Part shown: piece by piece, positions 34,765 to 42,857 of the stretch
Layout of the letters: every line of letters starts with the position of its first letter
Numbering within the stretch: position 1 is the stretch's first letter
Source of the DNA: Methylobacterium pseudosasicola
GTDB lineage: Bacteria > Pseudomonadota > Alphaproteobacteria > Rhizobiales > Beijerinckiaceae
DNA: 64,000 bases
Direction of reading: 5' to 3'
NCBI RefSeq assembly: GCF_900114535.1
Contig: NZ_FOTK01000027.1
Span: forward strand, 1 to 64,000
The notes under the pieces: generated by a model
Seen by the model: only the letters and a program-made list of their open reading frames with translations
Databases searched by the model: none
What the model was told of the DNA's origin: nothing
Program-made: the position numbers and the translations under genes

Positions 34765-35730
34765 CTAGGTGTATGGTCCCGGGATGTGGTGTGACGGGTC
34801 GAGCCTGAAGCGTTTGGGCTCTTTGGTCCAGACCTGAAGGACATGCTCGTAGGGCGTAAGGCCGCGCAGGGTCTTCAGCCGACGGGCATGGTTGTAGGCG
34901 TCGACGAACAGCTGCAGGTGCGCCCGGAGCTGTTCGTGGGTGTCGTAGTGATAGCGCTTGACCGTGGCGTCCTTGATGGTGCGGTTCATCCGCTCGACTT
35001 GACCGTTGGTCCAGGGATGGTTGGGCTTGGTCAGACGATGCTCGATGCCGTGCTCGTGGCAGACGCGGTCGAACATGTGTCGGCTGTAGAGAGCTGTCGG
35101 ACCTGAGCGGTTGCGCGGGGCATGGCAGAACTGCACCCCGTTGTCGGTTAGCACGGTGTGGATCGTGTACGGCACGAACGCGACCAGCGCGCGGAGGAAG
35201 TCCGATGCCGTGTAGCGGTTGGCTTCAGCTTCCAGCTTGGCGAACGCCAACTTTGAGGTTCGGTCGATGGCGACGAACAGCTAGAGCTTGCCCTGTTCTG
35301 TCCTGACCTCGGCGATATCGATGTGCACGTAGCCGATGGGGTAATCGGCAAAGCGCTTTGTCTTGGGCTTGTCGCCCTCCATCTCAGGCAGGCGGCTGAT
35401 GCCGTGCCGCTCCAGGCAGCGGTGAAGCGACGAGCGGGTCAGGTGCGGGATCGTGGGCTGCAGGCCGTAGAGGCAGTCGTCCAGCGGCAGCAGAGTATGC
35501 CGGCGGAAGGCCACGATGATGGCCTCCTCTTCTGGGGTCAGAACCGTCGAACGGGGCTGCTTCGGCCCCATGGCGGCATCGCCTGTCGTCTGCCGAGTTC
35601 GCCACTTCTGGATCGTCGTCGGGCTGACGCCGTAGCGCTTGGCCGCCCCTCTCACGCTCTCTTGACGTAGCTGTATTGCGCGACGGACCGCCTCCGTCGT
35701 GCGGGCGCTGCCGTGGAGAATTTGGCCCAT
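34765..35730 (-). pseudogene. IS481-family transposase with in-frame amber codon
   Basis: 321 codons. N-terminal helix-turn-helix (AAKRYGVSPTTIQKWRTRQ), then a DDE core: YVHIDIAEVRTEQGKL, VLTDNGVQFCH, and PWTNGQVERMNRTIKD with the catalytic Glu. At 35281-35283 a TAG replaces what should be a Tyr codon (…QGKL*LFVAIDRTS), splitting the gene after 149 codons; the second half stays in frame. The final stop codon lies in the CTAG target duplication, a habit of this family. The copy is presumably inactive unless the amber is suppressed. Confidence 0.88.
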
Positions 35731-35787
35731 AGCGCATCTCTCGCTGCATGGTGGTCAACCGTACCACCACACCGCGGGATCAAACAC
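34769..35787 (-). mobile_element. IS481-family insertion sequence
   Basis: 1019 bp between CTAG duplications (34765-34768 and 35788-35791); CTAG is the known preferred target of IS481-type elements. Terminal inverted repeats begin GTGTATGGTCCCGGGATG (left) and GTGTTTGATCCCGCGGTG (right, read inward) and match at 19 of 23 positions. One transposase gene, with a nonsense codon. Confidence 0.9.
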
Positions 35788-35791
35788 CTAG

Positions 35792-36041
35792 GGAACTACG
35801 AACGGCTGTCGCAGGGCTGGGTCGAAGGCGATGATCCCGCTTGGATCGACGTCCCCGACGGTGGCCTCGCGGACGAGGGACGTCGCGCTTTCCTCCCCCC
35901 TTGCGTCGGGTGCGGATCCCAGGGCGGGAACTGACGGGCGTCGCGGGCCTGGGGACCGAGCCCCCCGGGCTCACCGCGACGCTCGCAGTCGGGTCGACCA
36001 CTACGAGGGTCCTTCCGACGGGGTTGCGTGGCGCCCGGCCG
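35792..36041. other. Intergenic
   Basis: 250 bases without a gene between the IS and the NmrA-like gene; nothing recognised. Confidence 0.3.
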
Positions 36042-36911
36042 TCAGGCCGCGGCCGCGATCTCGGCGGCGACGTCGCGGTAGCGACGCAGGGGCCGGCCCA
36101 GGAGCGAGGTCAGCCGCCCGAGGTCGCCGGCCTCCGGGACCATGCCGTCGGTCTGGAAGCGCTCGGCCATCATGCGCATGTCGTAGGCCATCCAACCCGG
36201 CATGAAGTTCCGGAGGTTCGCCTCGAACTCGGCGGTGTCGTCGCCGCCGTAGGCGACCGGGCGTCCGAGAACCTCCGACCAGATGGCGGCCACGCCCCCG
36301 CCGGTCAGGGTGTCCGGACCGACGACGTTGATCCGGTCGAGGGGAAGCGGCCGCTCGGCCCGTTCGTGGCGGATCAGCGTGACGGCCGCGATCTCGCCGA
36401 CGTCGCGTCCGTCGGTCATGGCGAGCCCCTTGGCCCCGATGGGCATCGGGTAGACGCCGTGCCGCAGGACGATGTCCTTGATCGTCAATTCATTGCTCAT
36501 GAAGTAGGCGGGCCGCAGGATGGTGGCCTCGAAGCCCATCCGCTCGATCATCCGCTCCACGCCGAACTTGCCCGCGAAGTGCGGGACGTTCACGTATAGG
36601 TCGCTGTGGATGACCGACAGGTAGACGATCCGTTCGATCCCGGCCTCCCGGGCGACGTTGAGCGCGATCAACGCCTGGGTGAATTCGTCCGCCGCCACCG
36701 CGGTGAGTAGGAACAGGGTGGACGCGCCCGCGAACGCGCCGCGCAGGGATTCGACGTCGAGCATGTCGCCCCGGACTACGGCGACGCCCGCCGGGAGGCC
36801 GGCCTTGGCCGGATCCCGGACGAGGGCGCGCACGTCGGCGCCGCGCCGGACGAGATGGTCGACGACATGGCGGCCGATGGTGCCGGTGGCGCCTGTAACG
36901 AGGATGGTCAT
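36042..36911 (-). CDS. NmrA-like NAD(P)-binding oxidoreductase
   Basis: 289 residues. Rossmann start MTILVTGATGTIGRHVVDHL with the GATGTIG dinucleotide loop, RALVRDP, GDMLDVESL and ILRPAYFMSN fit the NmrA/quinone-oxidoreductase-2 (QOR2-like) branch of atypical short-chain dehydrogenases. The classical YxxxK pair is replaced by H-x3-K-like FAGKFGVERMI, as usual in this branch. Divergent from a LysR regulator across ~100 bases, the standard pairing for a redox-responsive oxidoreductase. Confidence 0.88.
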   Translation of the reverse strand: MTILVTGATGTIGRHVVDHLVRRGADVRALVRDPAKAGLPAGVAVVRGDMLDVESLRGAFAGASTLFLLTAVAADEFTQALIALNVAREAGIERIVYLSVIHSDLYVNVPHFAGKFGVERMIERMGFEATILRPAYFMSNELTIKDIVLRHGVYPMPIGAKGLAMTDGRDVGEIAAVTLIRHERAERPLPLDRINVVGPDTLTGGGVAAIWSEVLGRPVAYGGDDTAEFEANLRNFMPGWMAYDMRMMAERFQTDGMVPEAGDLGRLTSLLGRPLRRYRDVAAEIAAAA

Positions 36912-37013
36912 GCGATGTCTCCGGGTTGCCGTTGGTGGCAGGCCGGAAGTTGGCGATCCACGCCGGCGTCGAAAGCCGTTATGGTTGGACGGTCCGTCCC
37001 ACCGGTGGAACGC

Positions 37014-37904
37014 ATGGATTTGCTTGCACTCGCCGATTTCAACCTCGTCGCCCGACACGGGGGCTTCGGACGCGCCGCGCGGGCGGCCGATCGACCGAAG
37101 GCGACGCTGTCGCGCCGGGTCGCGGAACTGGAGGCCGCCCTCAACCTCCGCCTGTTCGAGCGGGGCGCGCGCATTCTTAAGCTCACCGAGGAAGGACGGG
37201 CCCTCCACGAGCGGACGGAGACGCTGCTGGCCGAACTCAACGAGACCGCGGCGGCCATCGCCTCGGGCGGCGCGAAGCCGCGCGGCCGGCTGCGGATCAG
37301 CGCGCCGCTTCTGTTCTCGCAGGTCGCCATGGGGAAGCTGGCGGCCGAGTTCGCGGCGAAGCACCCGGAGGTCCGGCTCGAGGTCACCACGGAGGACCGG
37401 GGCGTCGACATGGTCGAGGAGGGCTACGACCTGGTGATCCGCGTCAATCCGCAGACCGACGAGAGCCTGGTCGGGCGCGTCTTCCTGCGGGATCGTCTGG
37501 TGGTCGTGTCGAGCCCGGGCCTGGAACGGCCGGCGGCCGACCGGACCGTGCCCGCCGTGGAACGTGGTCCCGGCGGCGGCGATGCATGGCAGGTGAGAGC
37601 ACCTGGCGGCGGATCACGCATCGCCTTCGAACCAATCCTCAGGCTGTCGTCGCTCATCATGGTCCGCGATGCGGTCCGGGCCGGCGTCGGGGCGGGATGC
37701 CTGCCGATCTCGCTCGTCAGCCACGACCTGGCAGCGGGAACACTGGTTCACTGGGGCGACGTCGACGGCCCCGACATCGCGCTCTGGACGCTCTATCCCT
37801 CTCGCCGGCTTCTCAGCGCACGCGTGTCGGCGTTCCTTGGCCACCTGAAGCAAGCGTTTCCGAAAGGCACGCCGGACGAGCTGGCGGCCTATATGGGGGC
37901 ATGA
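37014..37904 (+). CDS. LysR-family transcriptional regulator
   Basis: 296 residues from MDLLALADFNLVARHGGFGR. Winged HTH at 1-60 (ARAADRPKATLSRRVAELEA), then the substrate-binding fold with LRISAPLLFSQVAMGKLAAE and GYDLVIRVNPQTDESLVGRV, the CrgA/AaeR-like subfamily. Divergent from the NmrA-like gene, which it probably controls from the shared 100-base gap. Confidence 0.92.
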   Translation: MDLLALADFNLVARHGGFGRAARAADRPKATLSRRVAELEAALNLRLFERGARILKLTEEGRALHERTETLLAELNETAAAIASGGAKPRGRLRISAPLLFSQVAMGKLAAEFAAKHPEVRLEVTTEDRGVDMVEEGYDLVIRVNPQTDESLVGRVFLRDRLVVVSSPGLERPAADRTVPAVERGPGGGDAWQVRAPGGGSRIAFEPILRLSSLIMVRDAVRAGVGAGCLPISLVSHDLAAGTLVHWGDVDGPDIALWTLYPSRRLLSARVSAFLGHLKQAFPKGTPDELAAYMGA

Positions 37905-38082
37905 GGTAGGGGTCGGCGTCCCGGGGCTGCGCACGCTCCCAAAGGAGCACGAGCGCCAGGTCATCGTTGCGGTGCACGGCCGTCAGCCGTTCGAGTATCT
38001 GCGCCTTGACCTCAGCTCCGCGTTCCCGACGGACAGTCTCCTGACGCTCGAGCGACCAGGATGAGACAGGCGCACTCTGCAC

Positions 38083-39027
38083 TTGGCGGCGGCATACGGC
38101 GACGCCTTGTTCGCGGGCTCCTACTATTACGGCGCTACGGGCTTCTGCGCCTCCTTCCTTCATACGGCCCCGGCGGGCATCGCCGACGAAATGATCGGCC
38201 GCGTCAGGCTGTGCCATGGCAAGTCGCTTCGAATGGTGGGCGAACGCGCGAAGGCCATCGAGATCATGGAGGGAATCGACCCGTCGTTGCTCGATAGGTT
38301 CGACCAGGAATCGTTGCTGGTGAGCCTCAGCCTGGCGCATTCAGGCCACGATGACGGCAAGGCCACGGAGGTCGCCGAGAAGTTGCTGAGAGCGACGAAA
38401 TCCGTCCCGTATAAAATCCAAGCGTGCTCCATCATCATCCAGGCGAAGCCAGCCACACCCGAACGGCGATCCAAGCTCATCGCCCTGGAACGGGAAGCGC
38501 GCAAGAAGAAATGCTGGGTCGTGGCCAACAACCTGGCACTCGCTCTTGCAAAGCAGAGCGACGACCTCGAACAGGCGAACCGCTATCTCGGAGCTGTCGT
38601 CGATACGGGGACGGAAACTGAGGACATCTACAACGTCGTCAGGGCGACGGTCGAGTTACCCGAACGCAGCATCCGCGGCGGCAAGATATTTCATAACGAC
38701 GATCATGCTCGAATCATTTCCGCATATCAGTATTTACTCATGAGAATAATCCCCCATTTGTTTGATAACTGCCATGGATTGCTATGGAATAGTTTCATCC
38801 ACCGCGGGGAAAATTTGAACCTGCTCGCGTTGTTCCGGCACAGTTCGTTCATCTGGCAAGTTAGAGGCGTGGCGCCTAAGGAGGATCAGTACATCTCCAT
38901 GTTCCTGGAGATATTGGAGAACGAGGACGCCGGCATACTCGACAGTCAGGATGGAGGTTATTTCTGGGCTCGGCTGCCCGGCCATGCGACATCTGTCGGA
39001 ACGGCGAGGCTCCCGGTGGCGGGATGA
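38083..39027 (+). CDS. Orphan hypothetical protein, probably N-terminally truncated
   Basis: 314 residues from a TTG without a ribosome-binding site; the chain starts abruptly as if in mid-domain. N-terminal half: paired helices resembling TPR repeats (LLVSLSLAHSGHDDGKATEV, VVANNLALALAKQSDDLEQA). From ~38690 the GC content drops sharply and the sequence becomes aromatic (YQYLLMRIIPHLFDNCHGLL, ALFRHSSFIWQVRG). This looks like the C-terminal half of a larger helical-repeat protein, perhaps of the kind found at the end of STAND/NTPase defence proteins, but I do not recognise it. Residues after ~300 may be read-through. Confidence 0.45.
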   Translation: MAAAYGDALFAGSYYYGATGFCASFLHTAPAGIADEMIGRVRLCHGKSLRMVGERAKAIEIMEGIDPSLLDRFDQESLLVSLSLAHSGHDDGKATEVAEKLLRATKSVPYKIQACSIIIQAKPATPERRSKLIALEREARKKKCWVVANNLALALAKQSDDLEQANRYLGAVVDTGTETEDIYNVVRATVELPERSIRGGKIFHNDDHARIISAYQYLLMRIIPHLFDNCHGLLWNSFIHRGENLNLLALFRHSSFIWQVRGVAPKEDQYISMFLEILENEDAGILDSQDGGYFWARLPGHATSVGTARLPVAG

Positions 39028-39789
39028 GCCTCTCTCCGACGACGCGGTCGATACCGTCGCGATCGGCCGCCGGCACGGTTCGCCGTCGACGTTCCCGGGG
39101 CGGGCTCGGCGATGCGGCCGGCGCCGTGATCCGTTTCCCACCTCGCCGGGGAACGGATGTCCACCACGATGAAGGGCCGCGCCCATCGCGGGCAGGCAGC
39201 CCGAACGGCGACCGGGCGTCGAGCCGACGTGCGCCTCGCCGAGTGGGGAACGGGATCGGCGCCTCACGGCCATGCGTGGGGCCGGTCGCTCGGATCGCAA
39301 GAGTCAGCATCGATCGCAAGCCGATGCGAAAGCGACGTGACGGGCGCTCAGGCAGCAGCCGACGGTCACTCGCGAAAGAATGCCGCCGAGACGGCACTTC
39401 CCCTGGCGGTGACGTCAGCTCCCACATCGAACGGATGAGTTCGGATGCGGGGTGGGGCCCAACCTTTTCGCCGGATCGGGATGCCCCTTCGGTTTCGGAC
39501 GTCGGCCTGCCCCGAAGCCGATCCGCGCCGCGGCTCCCATGCGGGCCAAGCCGTGGCCGGTCCGGCGCTCGGCGGGGACTCTCGGACGCGCCTACTCCCC
39601 TGGGGGGAAGGCTCACCGGCGTCGAATCCGGCCCGAACGCGGACACCGACGGTCACGTACCGACCGAGATCGCAGATCGGGGTTACATCGTCAGGACGGG
39701 CCCGTAAATCCCGGATTCATCCCCGGCTCCATCCCGACAAGTCTCTGACTGGCATGATTTTTAAGGCGCGGCAGGAGCTTGGGCGAGTG
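39028..39789. other. Gene-poor stretch
   Basis: No supported gene. Frames on both strands are arginine/proline-rich. Marks the start of a 1.3-kb gene desert between the orphan gene and the patatin fragment. Confidence 0.4.
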
Positions 39790-39816
39790 CGGGGTTACGG
39801 TCCCCTCAGCTCCACC
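39790..39816 (+). other. tRNA/tmRNA-like 3' end fragment
   Basis: GCGGGGTTACGGTCCCCTCA followed by GCTCCACCA: a T-arm-like hairpin (GGGG/CCCC), then CAGCTCCACCA, the 3' acceptor end with CCA found in tmRNA and tRNA-Ala genes. No 5' part of a tRNA is upstream. Such isolated 3' ends are left at attachment sites by integrating elements. The T-loop (TTACGGT) departs from the usual TTCGANT, which lowers confidence. Confidence 0.45.
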
Positions 39817-39849
39817 ACTTATTTTTCGCTCCAGAAAAGTGAGTGGTGG
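39812..39849. terminator. Long GU-tolerant hairpin
   Basis: CCACCACTTATTTTTC and GAAAAGTGAGTGGTGG form a 16-bp stem (two G-U pairs in the plus-strand transcript) with a 6-base loop. It starts at the CCA of the tRNA-like fragment. Could be a terminator on either strand or part of an att core. Confidence 0.6.
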
Positions 39850-40297
39850 CAACGCGTTACGAGACAGCTCCCTAAATTTTATCCCCAGGTCTCCCTATCC
39901 AAAGGGCGGACCTCGCCTCATGCCGAAGCACGCGGCACGAGTTCGTTCCTTCGTTCGGTTCCTTCGTCGACGTGCGGTCCCGGCATATTCCGCGATGCCC
40001 TCGACGCAGACAGGCCACCGAACGTCCCTGACGTCAGGCCCGCTGCCGGGTCCGCCATATCAACCAGACCAGCCCGGGGGGCGGTACCAACGAGATGTCG
40101 ATTCGAGAGTTGGACCTACGCGCTTCGCCCGTGGAGCTGCGATGCGTCGGCCTCAGTTCTGCCAACGTGAAAAGGGGCGACGGAAGGAGCCGTGCGATGC
40201 ACCCGCGGCGTCGTCTTCGGGTGACCGATCAGGGTGAGGAACTTCCGCCGCCCCGATCGTCCGCCGGCGCTGCACCGACGGCCGCTTCCCGAGGCGC
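39850..40297. other. Gene-poor stretch, continued
   Basis: No supported gene in 448 bases. Confidence 0.35.
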
Positions 40298-40459
40298 ATG
40301 ACACGGCTGAAACGGCTGATCCATATGGATCGCCAACGCTCGGTTCACAGTACCTTCTTTCCACCGCCCAGCAGTCTGGAAGACTGCCTCCGCAGGTTCT
40401 CCGAAGTATTCGACTTCCACGGCAAGACCCGCAGCCTGACGTCTGGCCGCCGAACCTAG
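40298..40459 (+). CDS. Possible small protein, 53 residues
   Basis: ATG-initiated frame reading MTRLKRLIHMDRQRSVHSTF, then PPPSSLEDCLRRFSEVFDFH and GKTRSLTSGRRT. Composition is protein-like, unlike the other frames around it, but the ribosome-binding site is weak (GAGG very close). Could be a real short gene or a relic. Confidence 0.3.
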   Translation: MTRLKRLIHMDRQRSVHSTFFPPPSSLEDCLRRFSEVFDFHGKTRSLTSGRRT

Positions 40460-40954
40460 CGTAACGGATGCAAAGCCCGTTCTTTCGACGCTTGGCCGCA
40501 AAATGGTCCCGCCTCGTACTTTCGAGAGGGATCGGAAGCGACGAAGTTACTCTGACCCATCCTCTGCGACATCGATCAGGGCGTGGTCGATGGCGGCATC
40601 GATATGGCGCTTCCTGGGCCTCTCGCCCCTCGTCTCCGCCAAAGCACCGTTCAAACCGCCGCGAACGCTACAGTTTCTTCGTGAGCCGATCTCTCATCCG
40701 CCTCCTGCTTGGGGCCGCGGGCCTGATCCTACGAGGTGCGGAAGGAACAGCGCCTAGGGATGCCTTCGCCGGGGAGGGGCGACGCTGTACGGGACGACGG
40801 AACCTCATCCCCGATCTCGGCGTCGAACGGCACTACGCGAAGGATTGGGGACGCTTGAACCGTAGAATCCCTTTCCAGCAGCACTCCGGTTGAAGATGCA
40901 GGGTGGGATCCCGACGATTTCCTGGCCGCGAATGACGGACGGATCAGCGAACAC
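40460..40954. other. Gene-poor stretch before patatin fragment
   Basis: No separate gene. The last ~95 bases continue the patatin reading frame upstream (DDFLAANDGRISEH) to a TGA at about 40855, so the original patatin gene probably began further upstream. Confidence 0.35.
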
Positions 40955-41165
40955 GTGGATTTCGACGTGGTTCTGTCGGAGGATCTCGCTGAACTTGCGG
41001 CGGTCCAGGGCGTCCGCCTTTCCGAGGCCGATCTCGAAACGCTCGGGCCGGCGGTCCAGGACCAGACCCGACCCGCATGGACTCGCGTCGGCCTCGCTCT
41101 GTCCGGCAGCGGCATACGCTCGGCGGCCTTCGCGATGGGAGTGGCGCAGCGGCTCCCGGTGACCC
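40955..41165 (+). pseudogene. Patatin-like phospholipase, N-terminal fragment
   Basis: GTG start or earlier. RVGLALSGSGIRSAAFAMGV matches the oxyanion-hole start of patatin-like acyl hydrolases (normally GLALSGGGIRSA); the preceding VQGVRLSEADLETL is also typical. The serine hydrolase motif GxSxG and the Asp motif are missing because similarity stops after about AQRL, where IS3 sequence begins. Clearly a remnant. Confidence 0.7.
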
Positions 41166-41342
41166 TGCTGTCCGCGGTGGTGGGGAGCCTCTCGTCAGTG
41201 CCGAGCGCCACGGCCTCAGCATCGAGGGTTGGATCCTGAGTTCGGCCGCGATCTGCATCTGCGCCCGGCCGCTGCTCTCCAGCGGGGCCGCCGCCTCGCG
41301 TTTGAACGTGGGCGTGAACGCGCGTCTCGTCTTGGCCACCAA
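41166..41342 (-). pseudogene. IS3-family transposase OrfA, N-terminal fragment
   Basis: KTRRAFTPTFKREAAAPLES, then QMQIAAELRIQPSMLRPWR, is the helix-turn-helix start of IS3-type OrfA. Only ~46 residues are recognisable; no OrfB is present. It abuts the patatin fragment head-on, marking a breakpoint. Confidence 0.75.
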
Positions 41343-41412
41343 ACACCTTTCCCCGCGCGTAACCCGCGTATCAAAGGTGTCCGTGAAACCGGGGGAGGAT
41401 CAGGATCGGCAG

Positions 41413-42348
41413 CTACAAAAATGCGATCGGCCGCGCCGCGGCGGGGTTTGTCGCGGCCTGCTCGGTGAAGCGGTGGATCAGCCAGCGCCCGGCCGGGCCT
41501 GGTGGATCATCGCTCCGGTAGATCGCGGTGAACGGCAGCCGGCGATGCTTCGCGTCAGGCACCGGCAGCGCGACGAGGCGCCCCGCCGCGAGGTCCGCCT
41601 CGACCATGTGTGCCGGCATGCTGCCCCAGCCGATCCCGGCCAGAAGCAGCGTGTGCTTGGTGCTGAGATCCGAGAGCCTCCACGTGCGGTCGGCGATCAC
41701 GCCGAATTCCTGGCCCTCGGAGAGCGGCGAACGGTCGGCGATCACGAGCTGGACATGGTCCCGCGCGGCGCTCGGGACATGCCCGCCGGCCTTCGCCAAG
41801 GGATGCGCCGGGGCCGCCACCGTGATCATCTCGACGTCGCCCACCGGGATCCGTTCCAGCGGATCGGTCTCCCGGTTCCAGAGTTCGACGCTGATGCCGA
41901 GCACAGCCTTGCCGGTGACGATGTGGTGCTGGACGGCGCCGAGGGCCTCGACGTTCAGGCGCAGCGAGACGGTGGGAAACGTCGCCTGGAAGGCGGTGAG
42001 CGCGTCCACGAGCCGGGCGCCCGGCATCAGAACACTGACGACCAAGCGCACCTCCGCCTCCAAGCCGCCCAGCAGGCCGCTGACCTTCGCGCGCAACGCA
42101 TCGATGCCGTGGGCGACGGTGCGCGCCTCGGCCAGCACGGCGCGCCCGGCCTCGGTGAGTTGCGGCTTGCGCGTCGCCGCACGGTCGAAGAGCGACAGGC
42201 CGAGCTGGAGCTCGAGGTTGGCGATCGCGTAGCTGATCACCGAGGTCGCGCGGTTCAGGCGCCGCCCGGCGGCCGCGAAGCTGCCGCACTCGATCACGGT
42301 GAGGAAGACGCGCAATTGATCGAGGGTCGGCGTCCCGGGTCCGTGCAT
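41413..42348 (-). CDS. LysR-family transcriptional regulator
   Basis: 311 residues from MHGPGTPTLDQLRVFLTVIE; upstream in-frame codons look spurious. HTH at 5-65 (SFAAAGRRLNRATSVISYAI), effector domain with VRLVVSVLMPGARLVDALTA, ending in AAARPIAFL. It lies next to the nitrogen island and on its strand, but downstream of a hairpin terminator, so it is separately expressed. Target unknown; regulation of the adjacent transport operon is possible. Confidence 0.9.
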   Translation of the reverse strand: MHGPGTPTLDQLRVFLTVIECGSFAAAGRRLNRATSVISYAIANLELQLGLSLFDRAATRKPQLTEAGRAVLAEARTVAHGIDALRAKVSGLLGGLEAEVRLVVSVLMPGARLVDALTAFQATFPTVSLRLNVEALGAVQHHIVTGKAVLGISVELWNRETDPLERIPVGDVEMITVAAPAHPLAKAGGHVPSAARDHVQLVIADRSPLSEGQEFGVIADRTWRLSDLSTKHTLLLAGIGWGSMPAHMVEADLAAGRLVALPVPDAKHRRLPFTAIYRSDDPPGPAGRWLIHRFTEQAATNPAAARPIAFL

Positions 42349-42429
42349 GTCGAAATCCTCGAACGACGCGCGCGTCGCCTTTCCGGAGGTCTCGACAAGC
42401 AAGGGAACCGCCAGTCCCGTGCCCGACAT

Positions 42430-42465
42430 GACGAAGCCGGCCCCGTCTCCGGAACCGGCTTCGTC
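42430..42465. terminator. Hairpin terminator
   Basis: GACGAAGCCGG (42430-42440) pairs perfectly with 42455-42465 across a 14-base loop. It lies just after the stop of the small secreted-protein gene on the minus strand. Confidence 0.65.
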
Positions 42466-42482
42466 GCGCGAGGCGTATCGGC

Positions 42483-42710
42483 TCAGCGGCGGGCGGCCCC
42501 TCGGCCGTTGCGGGTCACGGACCCGGTCGTCAGCCTGTCGGAGGCGATCGCCGCACCTCCGGTCCAGGCACGGCTGGGCTCAGAGACGCTGGCGCCCCCG
42601 GGGGCCGCGGCGGCGGGGATGCCGGCAGGAGCGGTGTAGCTCTGGGCCTGGGCGGTCGTGTTGGCCGCGAGGGTGAGGGCGAGGACGGAGGCGGCGAGCA
42701 GGCGGGACAT
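42483..42710 (-). CDS. Small secreted protein, AQSYTAPAG family (member 1)
   Basis: 75 residues. Signal peptide MSRLLAASVLALTLAANTT with cleavage expected after AQA; the mature start is QSYTAPAGIPAAAAPGG, followed by a short Ser/Arg/Gly-rich tail. No domain known. Four relatives are in this window (49874, 54044, 54346, 62955). Followed by a terminator, preceded by the ABC operon on the same strand. Confidence 0.75.
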   Translation of the reverse strand: MSRLLAASVLALTLAANTTAQAQSYTAPAGIPAAAAPGGASVSEPSRAWTGGAAIASDRLTTGSVTRNGRGAARR

Positions 42711-42857
42711 GGTGGGCTCCATCAATCCGGTGGGGTGACGGCGCGTCGCCGTCATCCGATGCCGTCAAGATGGTCCCGTCCCGACCCCGCGAAAACCCGA
42801 AAAGACTAGATCAAAACGTTCGAGAAAGTCGAAATGCCGGGTGGCGCCCTGCGCGCC

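Noticed and set aside
37813..38340. Minus-strand frame with ILERLTAVHRNDDLALVLLW
   Set aside because: The segment at 37910-38010 is protein-like and may be a relic of a small gene, but most of the frame is antisense to the LysR and orphan genes and no start or family could be supported.
39157..40237. Several 90-150-codon frames in the gene desert
   Set aside because: No frame shows sustained protein character or a ribosome-binding site; they overlap one another on the same strand.
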